Part shown: piece after piece, positions 1 to 9,919 of the stretch
How positions within the stretch are numbered: position 1 is the stretch's first letter
Layout: each line of letters starts with the position of its first letter
DNA from: Bacteroidales bacterium UBA2295
GTDB lineage: Bacteria > Bacteroidota > Bacteroidia > Bacteroidales > Tenuifilaceae
Direction: 5' to 3'
Length of the DNA stretch: 32,328 nt
NCBI GenBank assembly: GCA_002345825.1
Contig: DDWD01000070.1
Location: forward strand, 4,609-36,936
Translations under genes and position numbers: made by a program
Notes under the pieces: generated by a model
What the model was told of the DNA's origin: nothing
What the model saw: the letters and a program-made list of their open reading frames with translations, nothing else
Databases searched by the model: none

Positions 1-206
1 CCGAGGCAGGCGTCTTCCATCTTCCATCTTCCGTCTTCCCTCGTTATCCGCTAAATAACAGCTGATCCCGAGGCAGGCGTCTTCCATCTTCCCTCGTTAT
101 CTGCTAAATAACAGCTGATCCCGAGGCAGGCGTCTTCCGTCTTCCCTCGTTATCCGCTAAATAACAGCTGATCCCGAGGCAGGCGTCTTCCGTCTTCCGT
201 CTCCGG
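1..206. repeat. Nested minisatellite, 3.5 units
   Basis: Direct repeats begin at 1, 68, 121 and 174. Units 2 and 3 are 53 bp and unit 1 is 67 bp; the fourth stops after about 33 bp. Each unit starts CCGAGGCAGGCGT, runs through heptamers of the form CTTCCRT, and closes with CTCGTTATCYGCTAAATAAC followed by AGCTGATC. Unit 1 carries four heptamers and units 2 and 3 carry two, so the length difference (14 bp) is exactly two heptamers. There are no unique spacers, so this is not CRISPR. The array may continue left of the window. Confidence 0.9.
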
Positions 207-368
207 ACGAACTGCACCTAGTTTATTATCAAAACATAGTCTTATCCACTAAATTAGTAGTAGTACCATAATTTCAAGCCAAGCCTTTAGGTAGGCACTC
301 AGTTTCTCATTTTATCCCCAAATTGCATATGTAAATATTGATTTAAGCGAGGTTATATTGCAATTTTC
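207..368. other. Non-coding stretch downstream of tamA
   Basis: AT-rich sequence between the minisatellite and the tamA stop codon. I see no convincing ORF, RNA gene or T-run hairpin here. Any tamA terminator is not recognisable. Confidence 0.5.
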
Positions 369-2690
369 TTAAAACGGATAGCCAATGGCTACATTCAGTA
401 TCAAGTTTTCTTTTCGCCAGGGGGCGCTGCCAAAATCAATTTGATTTATTACCCACCGCTGGTTGCTGTCAAGCCAGGGTTTACGCAGGGGAGTAGCCAA
501 ATCGAATCGTAGGAGAAAAAATGAAACGTCAAGTCTTATGCCCACACCACCACCCACGGCGAGCTCGTTCATAAACCCAGAGAGTGTGAATGGGCTTCCA
601 ATATTTGCTGGGTTCGATGATAGTTGCCAAACATTTCCGGCATCGATAAAGAGCGCCCCTTTAAAAAGTTTATATATGCTAAAGCGAAATTCGCTGTTAA
701 GCTCCAACTTCAAGTCGCCACCCATTTGCAGAAAACCTGTATTCTCATTCTCCTGGTTATACGTTCCTGGGCCTACCGTATTAATGTGGAATGCACGCAG
801 GCTGTTCGATCCGCCACTAAAGAATTGCTTGCTATAGGGCAGAACGGCTGAATTTCCGTAGGGCGATGCAGTTCCCACAAAAAACCTAGTAGCAAGCTTA
901 TTGGCTCGCATAATATTGATAAAGCTGCGGGCATCAATGCTTACCTTAGCGTATTGAGAGTATATTGAGCCAAGTAGGGTTGAGGGGGTTTCAGATGTTG
1001 GAGTCGATCCCCCAATCAGTTTTACCAAAGAAAATAGATTGCCCCCTGTTTCAGCAATTCCCTGTAAGTAGTATTGTACTCTCTTTTGGGGTAAAACCTG
1101 CTCATTGTAGGTAAATGTGTAGTTTGCTCCCCCAATAAATTGCTCTTCATACGATTTCTTTAAAAAGGGATTTGTTTCCAGCAGGTCGTTGAATTGTGGT
1201 GATTTGTTTCTAATTGAGGTATAGCTCAGATTAACCGGACTGAACTCGTGTTCCTGTTTTCTGTTCTCCTTCCAACCATAAACGTACCTAAACTGTAGGG
1301 TTCTCATATCAAAATAGCTCACCCTTTTTAAAAAATTGTACGATAGGGCTATGCGTGTTTTTGGGTTTAAAATTTTGTTGTCACCCCTAAATCTAAATGG
1401 CAGAACAAGGCGTGGGAAAACTAGTTCAACCTCGGGGTTTACGGAGTAGGAGTACAAGTTCTCGCTATTTCTGCTTAGCTGGGCTTCGTATGAACCGGCC
1501 AGATTAAGGTTAAGAAGCTCTGCCCCTCTAAAGGTGTTTCTGTGCGTAAGTCCCATATTTATCCGTGGGCCCGTAAAATTATTTGATTTTGATACGAGAT
1601 CCATCTCAGCTCGGAACGACATGTTCTTCATTGTGGTCATTAGGATAGCAACATCCAGTAGTCCTTCCTCACGGGTTTCGCTCTCGGTAAACTGTACCTG
1701 TACAAATTTGAATGTACCCATCGACATCAATCGATTAAGCGTGATGTCGTGGTTCCTTCTTGAGTAAACTTCGTTCTTACGCAAGTGGATTGCCCTAAGA
1801 ATAACCCTTGGCCTAATGTTCATATCAGCTACCTTATCACTAAAAAGATAATCTCTAACCAGGATTGTGTCACTTTTATGCCTTGGGTTAGCATCTCTTA
1901 GGGTGAAATTTTGATCGATAAAAACTTTGTTGATACGAAAGATGGTAAGTGCGTTTTGGGGACTGTTTTCCTTTAACCCCAGGCTTAACGATACCGAGTG
2001 GTTTGTGGAATCTGTGGAAGAGGTGTCTGCTTCAAATATTAGGTAATCAGGATTAAAGTAGAAGTATCCTTTGTTTTTAAGCAAATCATCAATTCTTGTT
2101 CTTTCAGCTTTTAGTAAATCCAAATTGTAATCGTGTCTTATTTTTACGAGCGACTTTTTTGCCCCTGCCTGAACAATTTTGCTAATGCTATCGTTGGTAA
2201 TTGCGTAGGTAAGCTCTTTTATTTTAAATGGTTTGTGTACATAGCAGGTGTAAACAATTTTGGCCGTACTCTTCTTCTCAACCGTTTTGTATTGAGTGTA
2301 CCCTTTGAAAATTCCAATGTTGAATAGCTTAGTGTCGATAGTATTTGATGTGGCTGTAGGATTTACGGTGCTTAGTAAAACTGGGGGTTCACCCTTGCTT
2401 TTAACCCATTTGCCAAACTTGGTTTTTGGGTTCTCTACCGCCGACATGTATATCCAAAGCTTTGGACGAATGCCGAGATAGCTCTTGTTGGGCGATGGGC
2501 GTATAGCATCTTTTGTGGCGGCTTTAATAAAGCGTTTCTTTTTTGCCGTAATTTCACTGCTCGATTCTATCACAACTTTGGCCCCTGTGTAAAGCTTTTC
2601 ATCAGGTGGCAATCGCTTAGTTATGCTGCATGCACCACAAAGCAGACAAAGCGTGACAAGAGAATATTTATATGCGGTAGTATGCTTCAT
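369..2690 (-). CDS. tamA: TamA/BamA-family outer membrane assembly protein
   Basis: Outer-membrane 16-strand barrel protein of the BamA/TamA (D15, Omp85) superfamily, predicted to act with the TamB-like protein encoded just upstream in moving proteins or lipids to the outer membrane. I start at Met 2690 (773 aa), although the frame is open to 2831, because this start gives a lipoprotein signal peptide: MKHTTAYKYS, a hydrophobic stretch, then lipobox LLCGAC. The longer start would run into tamB. POTRA-like segments fill the N-terminal half. The C-terminal half is rich in alternating barrel strands and includes FFSGGSNSLRAF, a typical Omp85 barrel motif. The protein ends in aromatic Phe (NVAIGYPF), as expected for BAM-inserted barrels. 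The gap from tamB is 40 bp, so they are probably one operon. A lipid-anchored TamA is usual in Bacteroidota. Confidence 0.85.
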   Translation of the reverse strand: MKHTTAYKYSLVTLCLLCGACSITKRLPPDEKLYTGAKVVIESSSEITAKKKRFIKAATKDAIRPSPNKSYLGIRPKLWIYMSAVENPKTKFGKWVKSKGEPPVLLSTVNPTATSNTIDTKLFNIGIFKGYTQYKTVEKKSTAKIVYTCYVHKPFKIKELTYAITNDSISKIVQAGAKKSLVKIRHDYNLDLLKAERTRIDDLLKNKGYFYFNPDYLIFEADTSSTDSTNHSVSLSLGLKENSPQNALTIFRINKVFIDQNFTLRDANPRHKSDTILVRDYLFSDKVADMNIRPRVILRAIHLRKNEVYSRRNHDITLNRLMSMGTFKFVQVQFTESETREEGLLDVAILMTTMKNMSFRAEMDLVSKSNNFTGPRINMGLTHRNTFRGAELLNLNLAGSYEAQLSRNSENLYSYSVNPEVELVFPRLVLPFRFRGDNKILNPKTRIALSYNFLKRVSYFDMRTLQFRYVYGWKENRKQEHEFSPVNLSYTSIRNKSPQFNDLLETNPFLKKSYEEQFIGGANYTFTYNEQVLPQKRVQYYLQGIAETGGNLFSLVKLIGGSTPTSETPSTLLGSIYSQYAKVSIDARSFINIMRANKLATRFFVGTASPYGNSAVLPYSKQFFSGGSNSLRAFHINTVGPGTYNQENENTGFLQMGGDLKLELNSEFRFSIYKLFKGALFIDAGNVWQLSSNPANIGSPFTLSGFMNELAVGGGVGIRLDVSFFLLRFDLATPLRKPWLDSNQRWVINQIDFGSAPWRKENLILNVAIGYPF

Positions 2691-2730
2691 AGTTGTATTA
2701 AAATCGTGAGGTAAAGATTTGATTGCCAGT

Positions 2731-5700
2731 TTAGTTCTCTTCGTGCATAGGTTTGGTATTCGATGGATCCCTTCTAGTTCTTTTGCGCCTAAACAAATTT
2801 TTCCACTTGTTAAAATCGCGTACAAAAGCAACTCCTACTCCGGTTTCAATTAGTTGCCCTTCAAGAGCACCCTCGTACTGATTGTGCCTAAACCCTTTTA
2901 GCCTATAGCGTCCATCCTTTGTGAGGGCATACTCAATTTTTACATCGCCAGTAATCTCACTTGCCTTGTTTTGCTTTGCGCTTTCGCCTTCCACATCGAC
3001 ACTTCCACCCACCTGCACAGATAGCCGATTGTTAAATAGTTGCTTTTTAACTCCCACCTCAACCTGTGTTCGGCCTTCGGCCTCACCGGTTTGGTAGTCG
3101 TTGAACGATTGCACATCAAAGTCGAGTTCCACTCCTGATATTAGTTTGGAACTTAGCTGGTTTAGCTGTGCCGATAAAAGCTTGCCAACGGTTGCCCTTA
3201 CAAGAGTTGATGTTCCACCAGTCTCGGCCTGTAGCGGGTTTTCCTGAATAAATCGCCCTAGCACCAAAAGGGCAAAAACCTGCTTGTTTAATGCGGACTC
3301 ATCCTCATTGAGCATGCTCAGTTTTTGGTTCACCGCACCACCCAAAATTCCCTTATCCTCAGGGGGAAGCTGTATTTCAAAATCGATAGTTGGATGTAAC
3401 AATTCACCCCTAAGCTTTAGCAATACCCAAAACGGATAACGTTGCTTGTAGCTGCTACTCTCGGTATCGCTTAATGCAGACATTTGGAAAGCCATTAAAT
3501 CGTAAGGAGCCGCTCGGGCTGTATATTTGGCGTTTATGGAAATTATCGCATCAAGCGGATCGCCATTCCAAACTATTGTGCTGCCCGACAGGATGTCGAA
3601 TCTTCTTTTCACTATCGATTCAAGAGATACCAGATAGCTGCCATCGTCCAAATGATAGGCTCCAGTTAGGCTCATTTTTCCGCTTCTATCCATTGAGAAG
3701 CTAAGGCCTGCTTCACCTCTCACTACCAATGAGTCGCTCGATAAAGGATCTAGCAATAGCTTCAGGGTTGCCTGTTTGTCAATTTCAATTACTGATGAGA
3801 GATCGATGCCTGTAAAACGTGTACTTTGTGGTGATATATCATCGATGCTGTAGAGTATTGGATTTAACCTTTGTGTTTTTTTAAACTTTACAACACCTTC
3901 GCCTTTATCGCTTTCAATTCTGCTTTCGGGAACTGCAAAAGTGAAGTTTGACCCATTTTTAAGCTTTACCCTTGCGCTAATCTCTGGAAACGCTATAGGC
4001 CCCTTGATGTTAATTCGGCTGTCAATTATCATCCTGCCAAAAAACTCCCTATTGTCTCTCGATGAGGTGTTTATAAGTTGAAAATTGTTGGTGTTAACCT
4101 GAAGGGCGAAAATAAAATCTTTAAACCGTGTCATTTTAATTGAGCCATCAACTACAGCCGAGTGCTTGTGTGAATCTAAAAGGGTAAATGCATTAAAGAA
4201 AATACCGTTGGGCCTAATTTGTATGGTTTCGTTCTTTAATTCCAACCTATTGTTGGTTGCTGTGGGGGTTAGTAATACATCGTTAAAAACGACTTTTCCT
4301 GCTATTTCGGGCTCATTAAAAGTTCCTTTTATCGCGAATTTGGCCGCAATCGATCCTGATGAATTTTTTATTTGTCCCATTGAGAGCGCTTCAACGGCTT
4401 CCAGTGATAGGGTTTGGATATCAATTTTTAGGTTTATGGGGTTGTTGTCCTCTTTTGCTAGAAAGAAACCATTTACCGAAAGCCGATTATGTTCTCCCGA
4501 TAAATCTAAATTTACATCGAATCGTTTACCCGTTGGGTTATCTGCTTTTGCCGTAATATTCCCAATGGGAATATTGCGAATTGCCAAGCTATCAATTTTT
4601 GCATCGGCTATAATTCCGTAGGAATTATTCACCCTTTTCATCAGTATATTTCCATTCAGTTTTCCTTTTACAAGGCTGGTATCCTTTTCAACTATCCGCG
4701 ATAGGTCGTCGAGTTTAAAATCAATAATCTCAATGTTTATATCCTCGTTAAACGTGTTGTTTACCGAGGAAACATTAATTTTACTTGATGCGCTCTCAAT
4801 AAAAAAGTTGTGAATCAACATCCCTGCTTTCCCAAATTCGATGAAATTATCTTCTGCTATATTCCATCGGTTGTGCATCAGGTAAAAATTATCCTTATTG
4901 ATGGCAAACCTATACCTACCATTTATCTTACCTATCTGCGAGTTGATTGCTACCTTTTTCCTTAAATTTTGATCGATTGACGAAAGGTTTGCTTGAATAA
5001 TACTATCGGAAATCTTTCCTTCGATCAGCACATTGTCCAACCTTACTTGTGTGCTTGATACTGCGCTGCTGGAAATTTCATATACTAATTGGGTTGAATC
5101 GGAGCTTATATCCAGAACTAAATCGTTAACCTCGGTCGATCCATAAACAATCCTGTTCATAGCAGCGTATAGAATTAGCTGGTTCTTTTCGCTATCGAAG
5201 CTACCCTTAATAATTCCGGGTTCAAACTCATTCAGCTGGGGTAAAAGAACCTGCGAAAGAATGGGGTGGTTGTGGAGTTGTATCTCAAGGTTAAAATTTG
5301 ATGGTTCTCTTTTTGTTGCTACCTGAGTGCTATCGGTGAAAGGGAAGTAGCGGTTTGCGAATGCAGTAATCTCTGCAACAAGATTGATAGGGGAGAGGGT
5401 GCCAGAATACTTAATGCCAACCAATGCACTGCTAAAGTTTAGTTCACTTTTCCCCGATTCGTTTATTGAGGCAAATAGCAGTGAATCGAGCTCGTAAACC
5501 TTGTCGCCCCTAACCACAACGATGTTGGAAATACCCGCTTTGCCATTGAGCTTATTCAAAGTTTCACCCTCTAAATCGGCCGTTGCGGTTAGGCCAACTC
5601 TTATATCATCCTTGGTGAAATGGAGTTTCTGAAGATTAGCTCCCTTGAAGTTTAGGTTGAATTTATAGCGCTCCCGATTGGGATTTAAATTTATACGTCC

Positions 5701-7725
5701 ATCAAAATCAAAAGCGATATTCTTATCGTTAAGGCTTACTAATCCTGCAAATTCTTTCCCGCTAGCATCGCCATCGAGTATTAAGTTTTGGTAATTGTAT
5801 CCATTCAAAAAAATCTCGGTTACCTCGGCTGTAATTTTTGCTTCAATTGTGTTTATATCCAACCCTTTTCCGTTTGCCTCTGCGGTTAACCAGAGTGGCC
5901 CAAACATTACAGTATCCCTCAGCAGACTTCCCAAATCGAATTTATTTATATCGGCTTTGCTCTTAAAATTCTCATCATTATCGATGCTTGCCACAACATT
6001 AGCCGAACCAAAACTGCTATTGAGTTTTATGTCGGATTCAAAGGCCTTTAGCGTGCCATTAAAACTTATTTGAGTAGATATGTTTTCGGGTAGTTCAATG
6101 CTTATGGGGATAAAAGTACCAGCCATCATCTCAATGTCAGCTTTGCCTGTAACAATACTTAGATTTGGAATGCTGAAATAAGCAGTTTCCGCCTTGGGTA
6201 AGCCCTTGATGATAAAATCTGTTTTTACTATGGTGTTGGCTCCCGTTTTAATCACCAGATTTTTTCCTGTAAGGTTTTTAACGAGACCATTTACCTTTCC
6301 GGTAATGGTTGTTACGCTGGTTTTATTCTGAAAGAATGGTTTGTTAACGAGTTGGTTGCTGAAGTATACAATGTCGGAGTTCGCAATGCTTACGTTTTGC
6401 AAGTCGAGATTTAGCCTCAAGTGCTCAAGGGAATCTTTTAGCGATTGGAGTGAGCCGAATTTTAGGTTTAGGTCAGCATCGATACTGGAGTTTGGCGTTC
6501 TAACCACCAGCTTAGTGGCAGTTATAGAGTGCTGATCCATACTGAATTCAGTTTCAAATTGATTAATGGAAAAGCCAAGCCTGTCGACAGTTGAGAATTT
6601 ATTGACGGTTATTTTAGTGATTTTGGATGAGTAATATAGCTTGCTAGCATCAAGGTTTAGTTGCTTGTAATCCATATGGTTACTGTTAAAACCATTTACA
6701 CTAACAGGCGTATTTGCCACATTGTAAGCCACCGAGTTGTCAACTAGCTCAATTTGCTGTGCTGCCACTACCCAATTGGTTTTTTTGGGCAGCGCGTTGC
6801 CTGCCAATTTGGTTGAAACGATTTGTTCACTTTTGCCAGCGGCATTAAAGAGGATTGTGCTTTTTGAAAGTGCAATCTTGTCTGCTGATACAGTTTCGTT
6901 TTGCAAATCGACCGCACCTGTTGTGAGCTCTAGCAGGCTGATTAGAGCTACTAATTCTTGCTTGTTTACAGAATCGATGTAGCTAACGGATGAGTTGTTG
7001 ATGCGGATTTTACTGGCACTAATTCTCGGCAAAACCACATCGGAATCCTTGGTATCTGTTTTTGTAGATTTTTGGAGAATTACACTTGCTACAAGGTTAT
7101 CAATCTGCAAATTAGCAATACTGTATTTTGATTCTTTTAGATCAATTTCGTTAACAGCTAAGTTCAATTTGGAAAGATTAGCTTGGGCATTAATGCCCCC
7201 AAATGCATCATCAAAATCAACCTTAATATTATTGAGCCTAACGTTTTTAACATCGAAAGCCCATTTTGGTTTTGCGGGGAGTTCCACCTCCACCTTTTTT
7301 GTAGTATCGCTAAAAGCAGCTATCAGAAAATTGAAGTTGTAGAGAGAATCGTTGGCTGCCCGGTTGATGATGAGAGTGGTATTCTCGAGTAAAAAGTAAT
7401 TTATATTGATCTTGTTAAATAGCAAATCTTTAAACGAGATTGTTATTTTCGCCTTACCAGCGTAAAGCAGAGTATCCGCTTGATTATCATTTAGGAACAG
7501 TCCGTTTACAACTACCGCTCCAGCATATGTTATACTAATTCTGTCAATTTCAACCCTAGTGCTGGTTTTTTGGCTAATAACCGATGTGACTTGGTGAATA
7601 ATTTTTGTTTGAATGGAAGGAATTTGGATTAGTACAATGATAACTACGAAAAGCAATGCTAGCCCCAGGGTTAGCCATAGGATTACTTTCAGAATTCTTT
7701 TAATGGTGGTACCAATTTTACTCAT
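2731..7725 (-). CDS. tamB: TamB-like translocation/assembly protein (DUF490 C-terminus)
   Basis: Giant 1664-aa AsmA/TamB-type protein. One N-terminal transmembrane segment (about residues 13-34, ILWLTLGLALLFVVIIVLIQ) anchors it in the inner membrane. The rest is periplasmic and built of repeated beta-strand units, as in the beta-taco grooves of this family, and should span the periplasm to reach its TamA partner. The last 350 or so residues resemble the TamB domain (DUF490), including the LVLGRF segment. It is followed at 40 bp by the TamA-like gene. Family knowledge suggests a role in outer-membrane protein assembly and/or lipid transfer; the sequence cannot decide which. Its stop is TAA at 2731-2733. 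No clear promoter is visible in the roughly 210 bp upstream. Confidence 0.88.
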   Translation of the reverse strand: MSKIGTTIKRILKVILWLTLGLALLFVVIIVLIQIPSIQTKIIHQVTSVISQKTSTRVEIDRISITYAGAVVVNGLFLNDNQADTLLYAGKAKITISFKDLLFNKININYFLLENTTLIINRAANDSLYNFNFLIAAFSDTTKKVEVELPAKPKWAFDVKNVRLNNIKVDFDDAFGGINAQANLSKLNLAVNEIDLKESKYSIANLQIDNLVASVILQKSTKTDTKDSDVVLPRISASKIRINNSSVSYIDSVNKQELVALISLLELTTGAVDLQNETVSADKIALSKSTILFNAAGKSEQIVSTKLAGNALPKKTNWVVAAQQIELVDNSVAYNVANTPVSVNGFNSNHMDYKQLNLDASKLYYSSKITKITVNKFSTVDRLGFSINQFETEFSMDQHSITATKLVVRTPNSSIDADLNLKFGSLQSLKDSLEHLRLNLDLQNVSIANSDIVYFSNQLVNKPFFQNKTSVTTITGKVNGLVKNLTGKNLVIKTGANTIVKTDFIIKGLPKAETAYFSIPNLSIVTGKADIEMMAGTFIPISIELPENISTQISFNGTLKAFESDIKLNSSFGSANVVASIDNDENFKSKADINKFDLGSLLRDTVMFGPLWLTAEANGKGLDINTIEAKITAEVTEIFLNGYNYQNLILDGDASGKEFAGLVSLNDKNIAFDFDGRINLNPNRERYKFNLNFKGANLQKLHFTKDDIRVGLTATADLEGETLNKLNGKAGISNIVVVRGDKVYELDSLLFASINESGKSELNFSSALVGIKYSGTLSPINLVAEITAFANRYFPFTDSTQVATKREPSNFNLEIQLHNHPILSQVLLPQLNEFEPGIIKGSFDSEKNQLILYAAMNRIVYGSTEVNDLVLDISSDSTQLVYEISSSAVSSTQVRLDNVLIEGKISDSIIQANLSSIDQNLRKKVAINSQIGKINGRYRFAINKDNFYLMHNRWNIAEDNFIEFGKAGMLIHNFFIESASSKINVSSVNNTFNEDINIEIIDFKLDDLSRIVEKDTSLVKGKLNGNILMKRVNNSYGIIADAKIDSLAIRNIPIGNITAKADNPTGKRFDVNLDLSGEHNRLSVNGFFLAKEDNNPINLKIDIQTLSLEAVEALSMGQIKNSSGSIAAKFAIKGTFNEPEIAGKVVFNDVLLTPTATNNRLELKNETIQIRPNGIFFNAFTLLDSHKHSAVVDGSIKMTRFKDFIFALQVNTNNFQLINTSSRDNREFFGRMIIDSRINIKGPIAFPEISARVKLKNGSNFTFAVPESRIESDKGEGVVKFKKTQRLNPILYSIDDISPQSTRFTGIDLSSVIEIDKQATLKLLLDPLSSDSLVVRGEAGLSFSMDRSGKMSLTGAYHLDDGSYLVSLESIVKRRFDILSGSTIVWNGDPLDAIISINAKYTARAAPYDLMAFQMSALSDTESSSYKQRYPFWVLLKLRGELLHPTIDFEIQLPPEDKGILGGAVNQKLSMLNEDESALNKQVFALLVLGRFIQENPLQAETGGTSTLVRATVGKLLSAQLNQLSSKLISGVELDFDVQSFNDYQTGEAEGRTQVEVGVKKQLFNNRLSVQVGGSVDVEGESAKQNKASEITGDVKIEYALTKDGRYRLKGFRHNQYEGALEGQLIETGVGVAFVRDFNKWKNLFRRKRTRRDPSNTKPMHEEN

Positions 7726-7939
7726 TGTGGATATTTAGATATACTTGGGGAGTGACTATTTATTCTCGTTAAAGAGAGGTTGTGTGTGTTATCCATGGTT
7801 ACTCATATTCCTATGTGTTAACCCGCATTTCTAAATAATTTATTGAAAACTACCCACATTCAACTAAAACAAGGTTGGGTACATCCCTTTTCGTAGCCTT
7901 ATGATTCATTTTCTGCATTATATTAGACTTTCAACCTTT

Positions 7940-9214
7940 TTATGAGTTCTTAATGTTCCCCTTAACGACAATTTGCCTATTCTTTTCGATGATGGGCAAT
8001 GAAAAGCAAAATGTTGTTCCTATTCCGGCCTCACTCTCAAGCCAAATTTTCCCATTGTTTTTATTAATAAATTCTTTGCAGAGAATTAATCCTAATCCCG
8101 TCCCCGTCTCTTTTTCCGTCCCCGGAGTTGAATTGATATCACTAATCTTGAAGAGTTTTTCGATTCTCTCTTTTGATATTCCAACTCCAGTATCGCTTAC
8201 CGAAACGGTTAATTCGTTTTGTTTAACATCTACAGAGATCATTATCTTTCCTTCATGTGGTGTAAATTTTATTGCATTTGAAATCAAATTTCTTAAAACG
8301 GCACTAATCATTTCTTTATCTGCATTAACCTGAATGTTTGATGGTAGTGAACTCTCAATAAGAATAGACTTTTGCTTGGCGATGCCATCTAATAAAAGCG
8401 TCACTTCGTCGATAAGGGTTATTATATTGAAGGACTCTGGATTGAAAACCATTCTGCCAGATTGTGATTGTGCCCATACCATAAGGCTCATCAGCAAATC
8501 CATTGCCCTGTTTGACGATTGAAGTATGATATTTGCAAATTCCTGAATTTTCTCACAATTCATTTTCTTGATTTGCTCGGTGAGGAGTTCGCAATATCCA
8601 ATTATTGAAACGAACGGGTTTTTTAGATCATGGGTAATGATGGAGAAAAATTTGTCTTTGTCCTTATTTAATTGAATTAATAGTTGGAGTTCCTTATTGG
8701 TGATTACAAGATTGATAGCCCGTTTTTCTTTAAGCTCATTTTGATATGCAAGCTCTTTATTGGCAACGATTAATTCCGCTGCACGTTTCTCCTTTTCAGC
8801 ATTCAGGAAAGCAAGTTCAGTATTCGCCAATGCTAATTCGTTGGCGCGCTTCTCTTTTTCCTCATTTTGGAAGGCGAGTTCTTTATTGGCAATGATTAAT
8901 TCCGCAGCCCGTTTCTCTTTCTCCTTATTCTGAAAGACCAATTCAATATTAGCGATAACTAACTCGTTGGCTCGTTTGGCTTTCTCTTTTGTCTGAAACG
9001 TAAGTTCTAAGCTTGCAATGATCAATTCGGCAGCACGTTTCTCCTTTTCAATATTCTGAAACACAATTTTCTGAAGTGCAATGGCTAATTCCTGCTCAAG
9101 ATGAATGCGCCTAGCGGTGTCAAGGTCTTTAATTTTATTTAAGTAATAAAACTCGCCTTGTAATTCCTTTATCTCGCTTATGAGTTCTTTCTTGGTTTTG
9201 TTCTGAATGGCCAT
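7940..9214 (-). CDS. Cytosolic histidine kinase with six 21-residue coiled-coil repeats
   Basis: 424-aa sensor kinase without transmembrane segments. Residues 1-55 form a helical leader. Residues 56-181 are six tandem 21-residue repeats around EKEKRAAELIIANKELAFQN, three heptads each, predicted to make a long signalling coiled coil. A HisKA domain follows with phosphoacceptor H195 in THDLKNPF, then an HATPase domain with N box (NLISNAIKFT), G1 (DTGVGIS) and G2 (GTGLGL). All catalytic motifs look intact. There is no PAS, GAF or receiver domain and no response regulator beside it. It lies 81 bp downstream of a stand-alone CheB domain and is probably co-transcribed with it. Known CheB/CheR/kinase fusions in Bacteroidota use similar KEKRA linkers, which suggests the two proteins work together; that is inference. 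Confidence 0.88.
   Translation of the reverse strand: MAIQNKTKKELISEIKELQGEFYYLNKIKDLDTARRIHLEQELAIALQKIVFQNIEKEKRAAELIIASLELTFQTKEKAKRANELVIANIELVFQNKEKEKRAAELIIANKELAFQNEEKEKRANELALANTELAFLNAEKEKRAAELIVANKELAYQNELKEKRAINLVITNKELQLLIQLNKDKDKFFSIITHDLKNPFVSIIGYCELLTEQIKKMNCEKIQEFANIILQSSNRAMDLLMSLMVWAQSQSGRMVFNPESFNIITLIDEVTLLLDGIAKQKSILIESSLPSNIQVNADKEMISAVLRNLISNAIKFTPHEGKIMISVDVKQNELTVSVSDTGVGISKERIEKLFKISDINSTPGTEKETGTGLGLILCKEFINKNNGKIWLESEAGIGTTFCFSLPIIEKNRQIVVKGNIKNS
8672..9049 (-). repeat. Six 63-bp repeats inside the histidine kinase gene
   Basis: These in-frame repeats encode the 21-residue units at residues 56-181 of the kinase. The unit length is a multiple of both 3 bp and 7 residues, so gain or loss of a unit would keep the reading frame and the coiled-coil phase. 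Copy 6 (LKEKRAINLVITNKELQLLI) is the most diverged and joins the HisKA domain. Confidence 0.9.
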
Positions 9215-9295
9215 AACAAGGTTTGTTTTTTAATGATGAAATGACTTGTTGCAGCTTATAGCAACGACTATAGCATTATTGATAAAAACCAGTTA

Positions 9296-9892
9296 CTAAT
9301 TCACCTCTTCAACCCTTTGAGCAATTCTTGCAATTTCCGCAGCAATCTCCTCGGGCGAAAGCACAAAATCGATGCATCCACTTTCAATTGCACTCTTGGG
9401 CATATCAGGTTCTTTTGCTGTATCTGGTTTTTGGGCTATGGTAATACCACCAGCCTTTTTTATTTCACAAAGGGCATCGGCCCCATCACCATCATATCCC
9501 GAAACTATAACGGCTATAAGTTTTCCGTTCCAGTGTTTAGCTAGCGATTGCATAAAAACTGTTATCACATCGGGCCATCCTCTTGGTTTTGATATTGGCT
9601 TAAGCACAAATTCTCCGTCGATAATATGCAAATCGCGCTTTTCAGGAATTACAAAAACCCGATTGGGTACTAATTTCAGCTTATCGCTAATTAGCATTAC
9701 AGGCATTTTACTGTGAAGAGGAAGGATTTCGTTTAGCATTGAGGATACCTCTCGCTGATGATTAACAATAACAATTGCCACCCCCAGATTTGGAGGCAAA
9801 TGTTTTAGTAAGCGGATGTATACGTCCAGACCTCCGGCCGAACCACCCACGCAAACTACAGGAAATCCTGATGTTGGTTTTGTTGTATTCAT
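9296..9892 (-). CDS. Stand-alone CheB-type protein-glutamate methylesterase domain
   Basis: 198-aa protein consisting only of the CheB catalytic domain, which demethylates or deamidates glutamyl residues in chemoreceptors. The expected triad is present: S18 in GGSAGG, H45 in VNHQ and D136 in GYDGDGADAL. The N-terminal receiver domain that controls E. coli CheB is missing. There is no CheR, receptor or flagellar gene in the window, so the substrate is unknown. It could act on a cytosolic signalling protein, perhaps its neighbour kinase. It is the first gene of a probable cheB-kinase pair and is preceded by a weak copy of the shared 21-bp-spaced promoter motif at 9920-9985. Confidence 0.88.
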   Translation of the reverse strand: MNTTKPTSGFPVVCVGGSAGGLDVYIRLLKHLPPNLGVAIVIVNHQREVSSMLNEILPLHSKMPVMLISDKLKLVPNRVFVIPEKRDLHIIDGEFVLKPISKPRGWPDVITVFMQSLAKHWNGKLIAVIVSGYDGDGADALCEIKKAGGITIAQKPDTAKEPDMPKSAIESGCIDFVLSPEEIAAEIARIAQRVEEVN

Positions 9893-9919
9893 TGGCCTTG
9901 TTATTGCTATTTTGACCCT

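Noticed and set aside
1..206. CRISPR array
   Set aside because: The repeats are contiguous with no unique spacers and no cas genes are present.
2691..2831. Longer N-terminus of the TamA-like protein
   Set aside because: It would overlap tamB by about 100 bp and bury the lipoprotein signal peptide.
7811..7860. Possible further copy of the shared motif upstream of tamB (GTGTTA ... CCCACATT)
   Set aside because: Neither the 21-bp half-site spacing nor the ATGTAA cores fit; only short flanks resemble the motif.
9248..9265. GTTGC/GCAAC hairpin between cheB and the kinase gene
   Set aside because: Only 5 bp of stem and no T-run; too weak to call a terminator.
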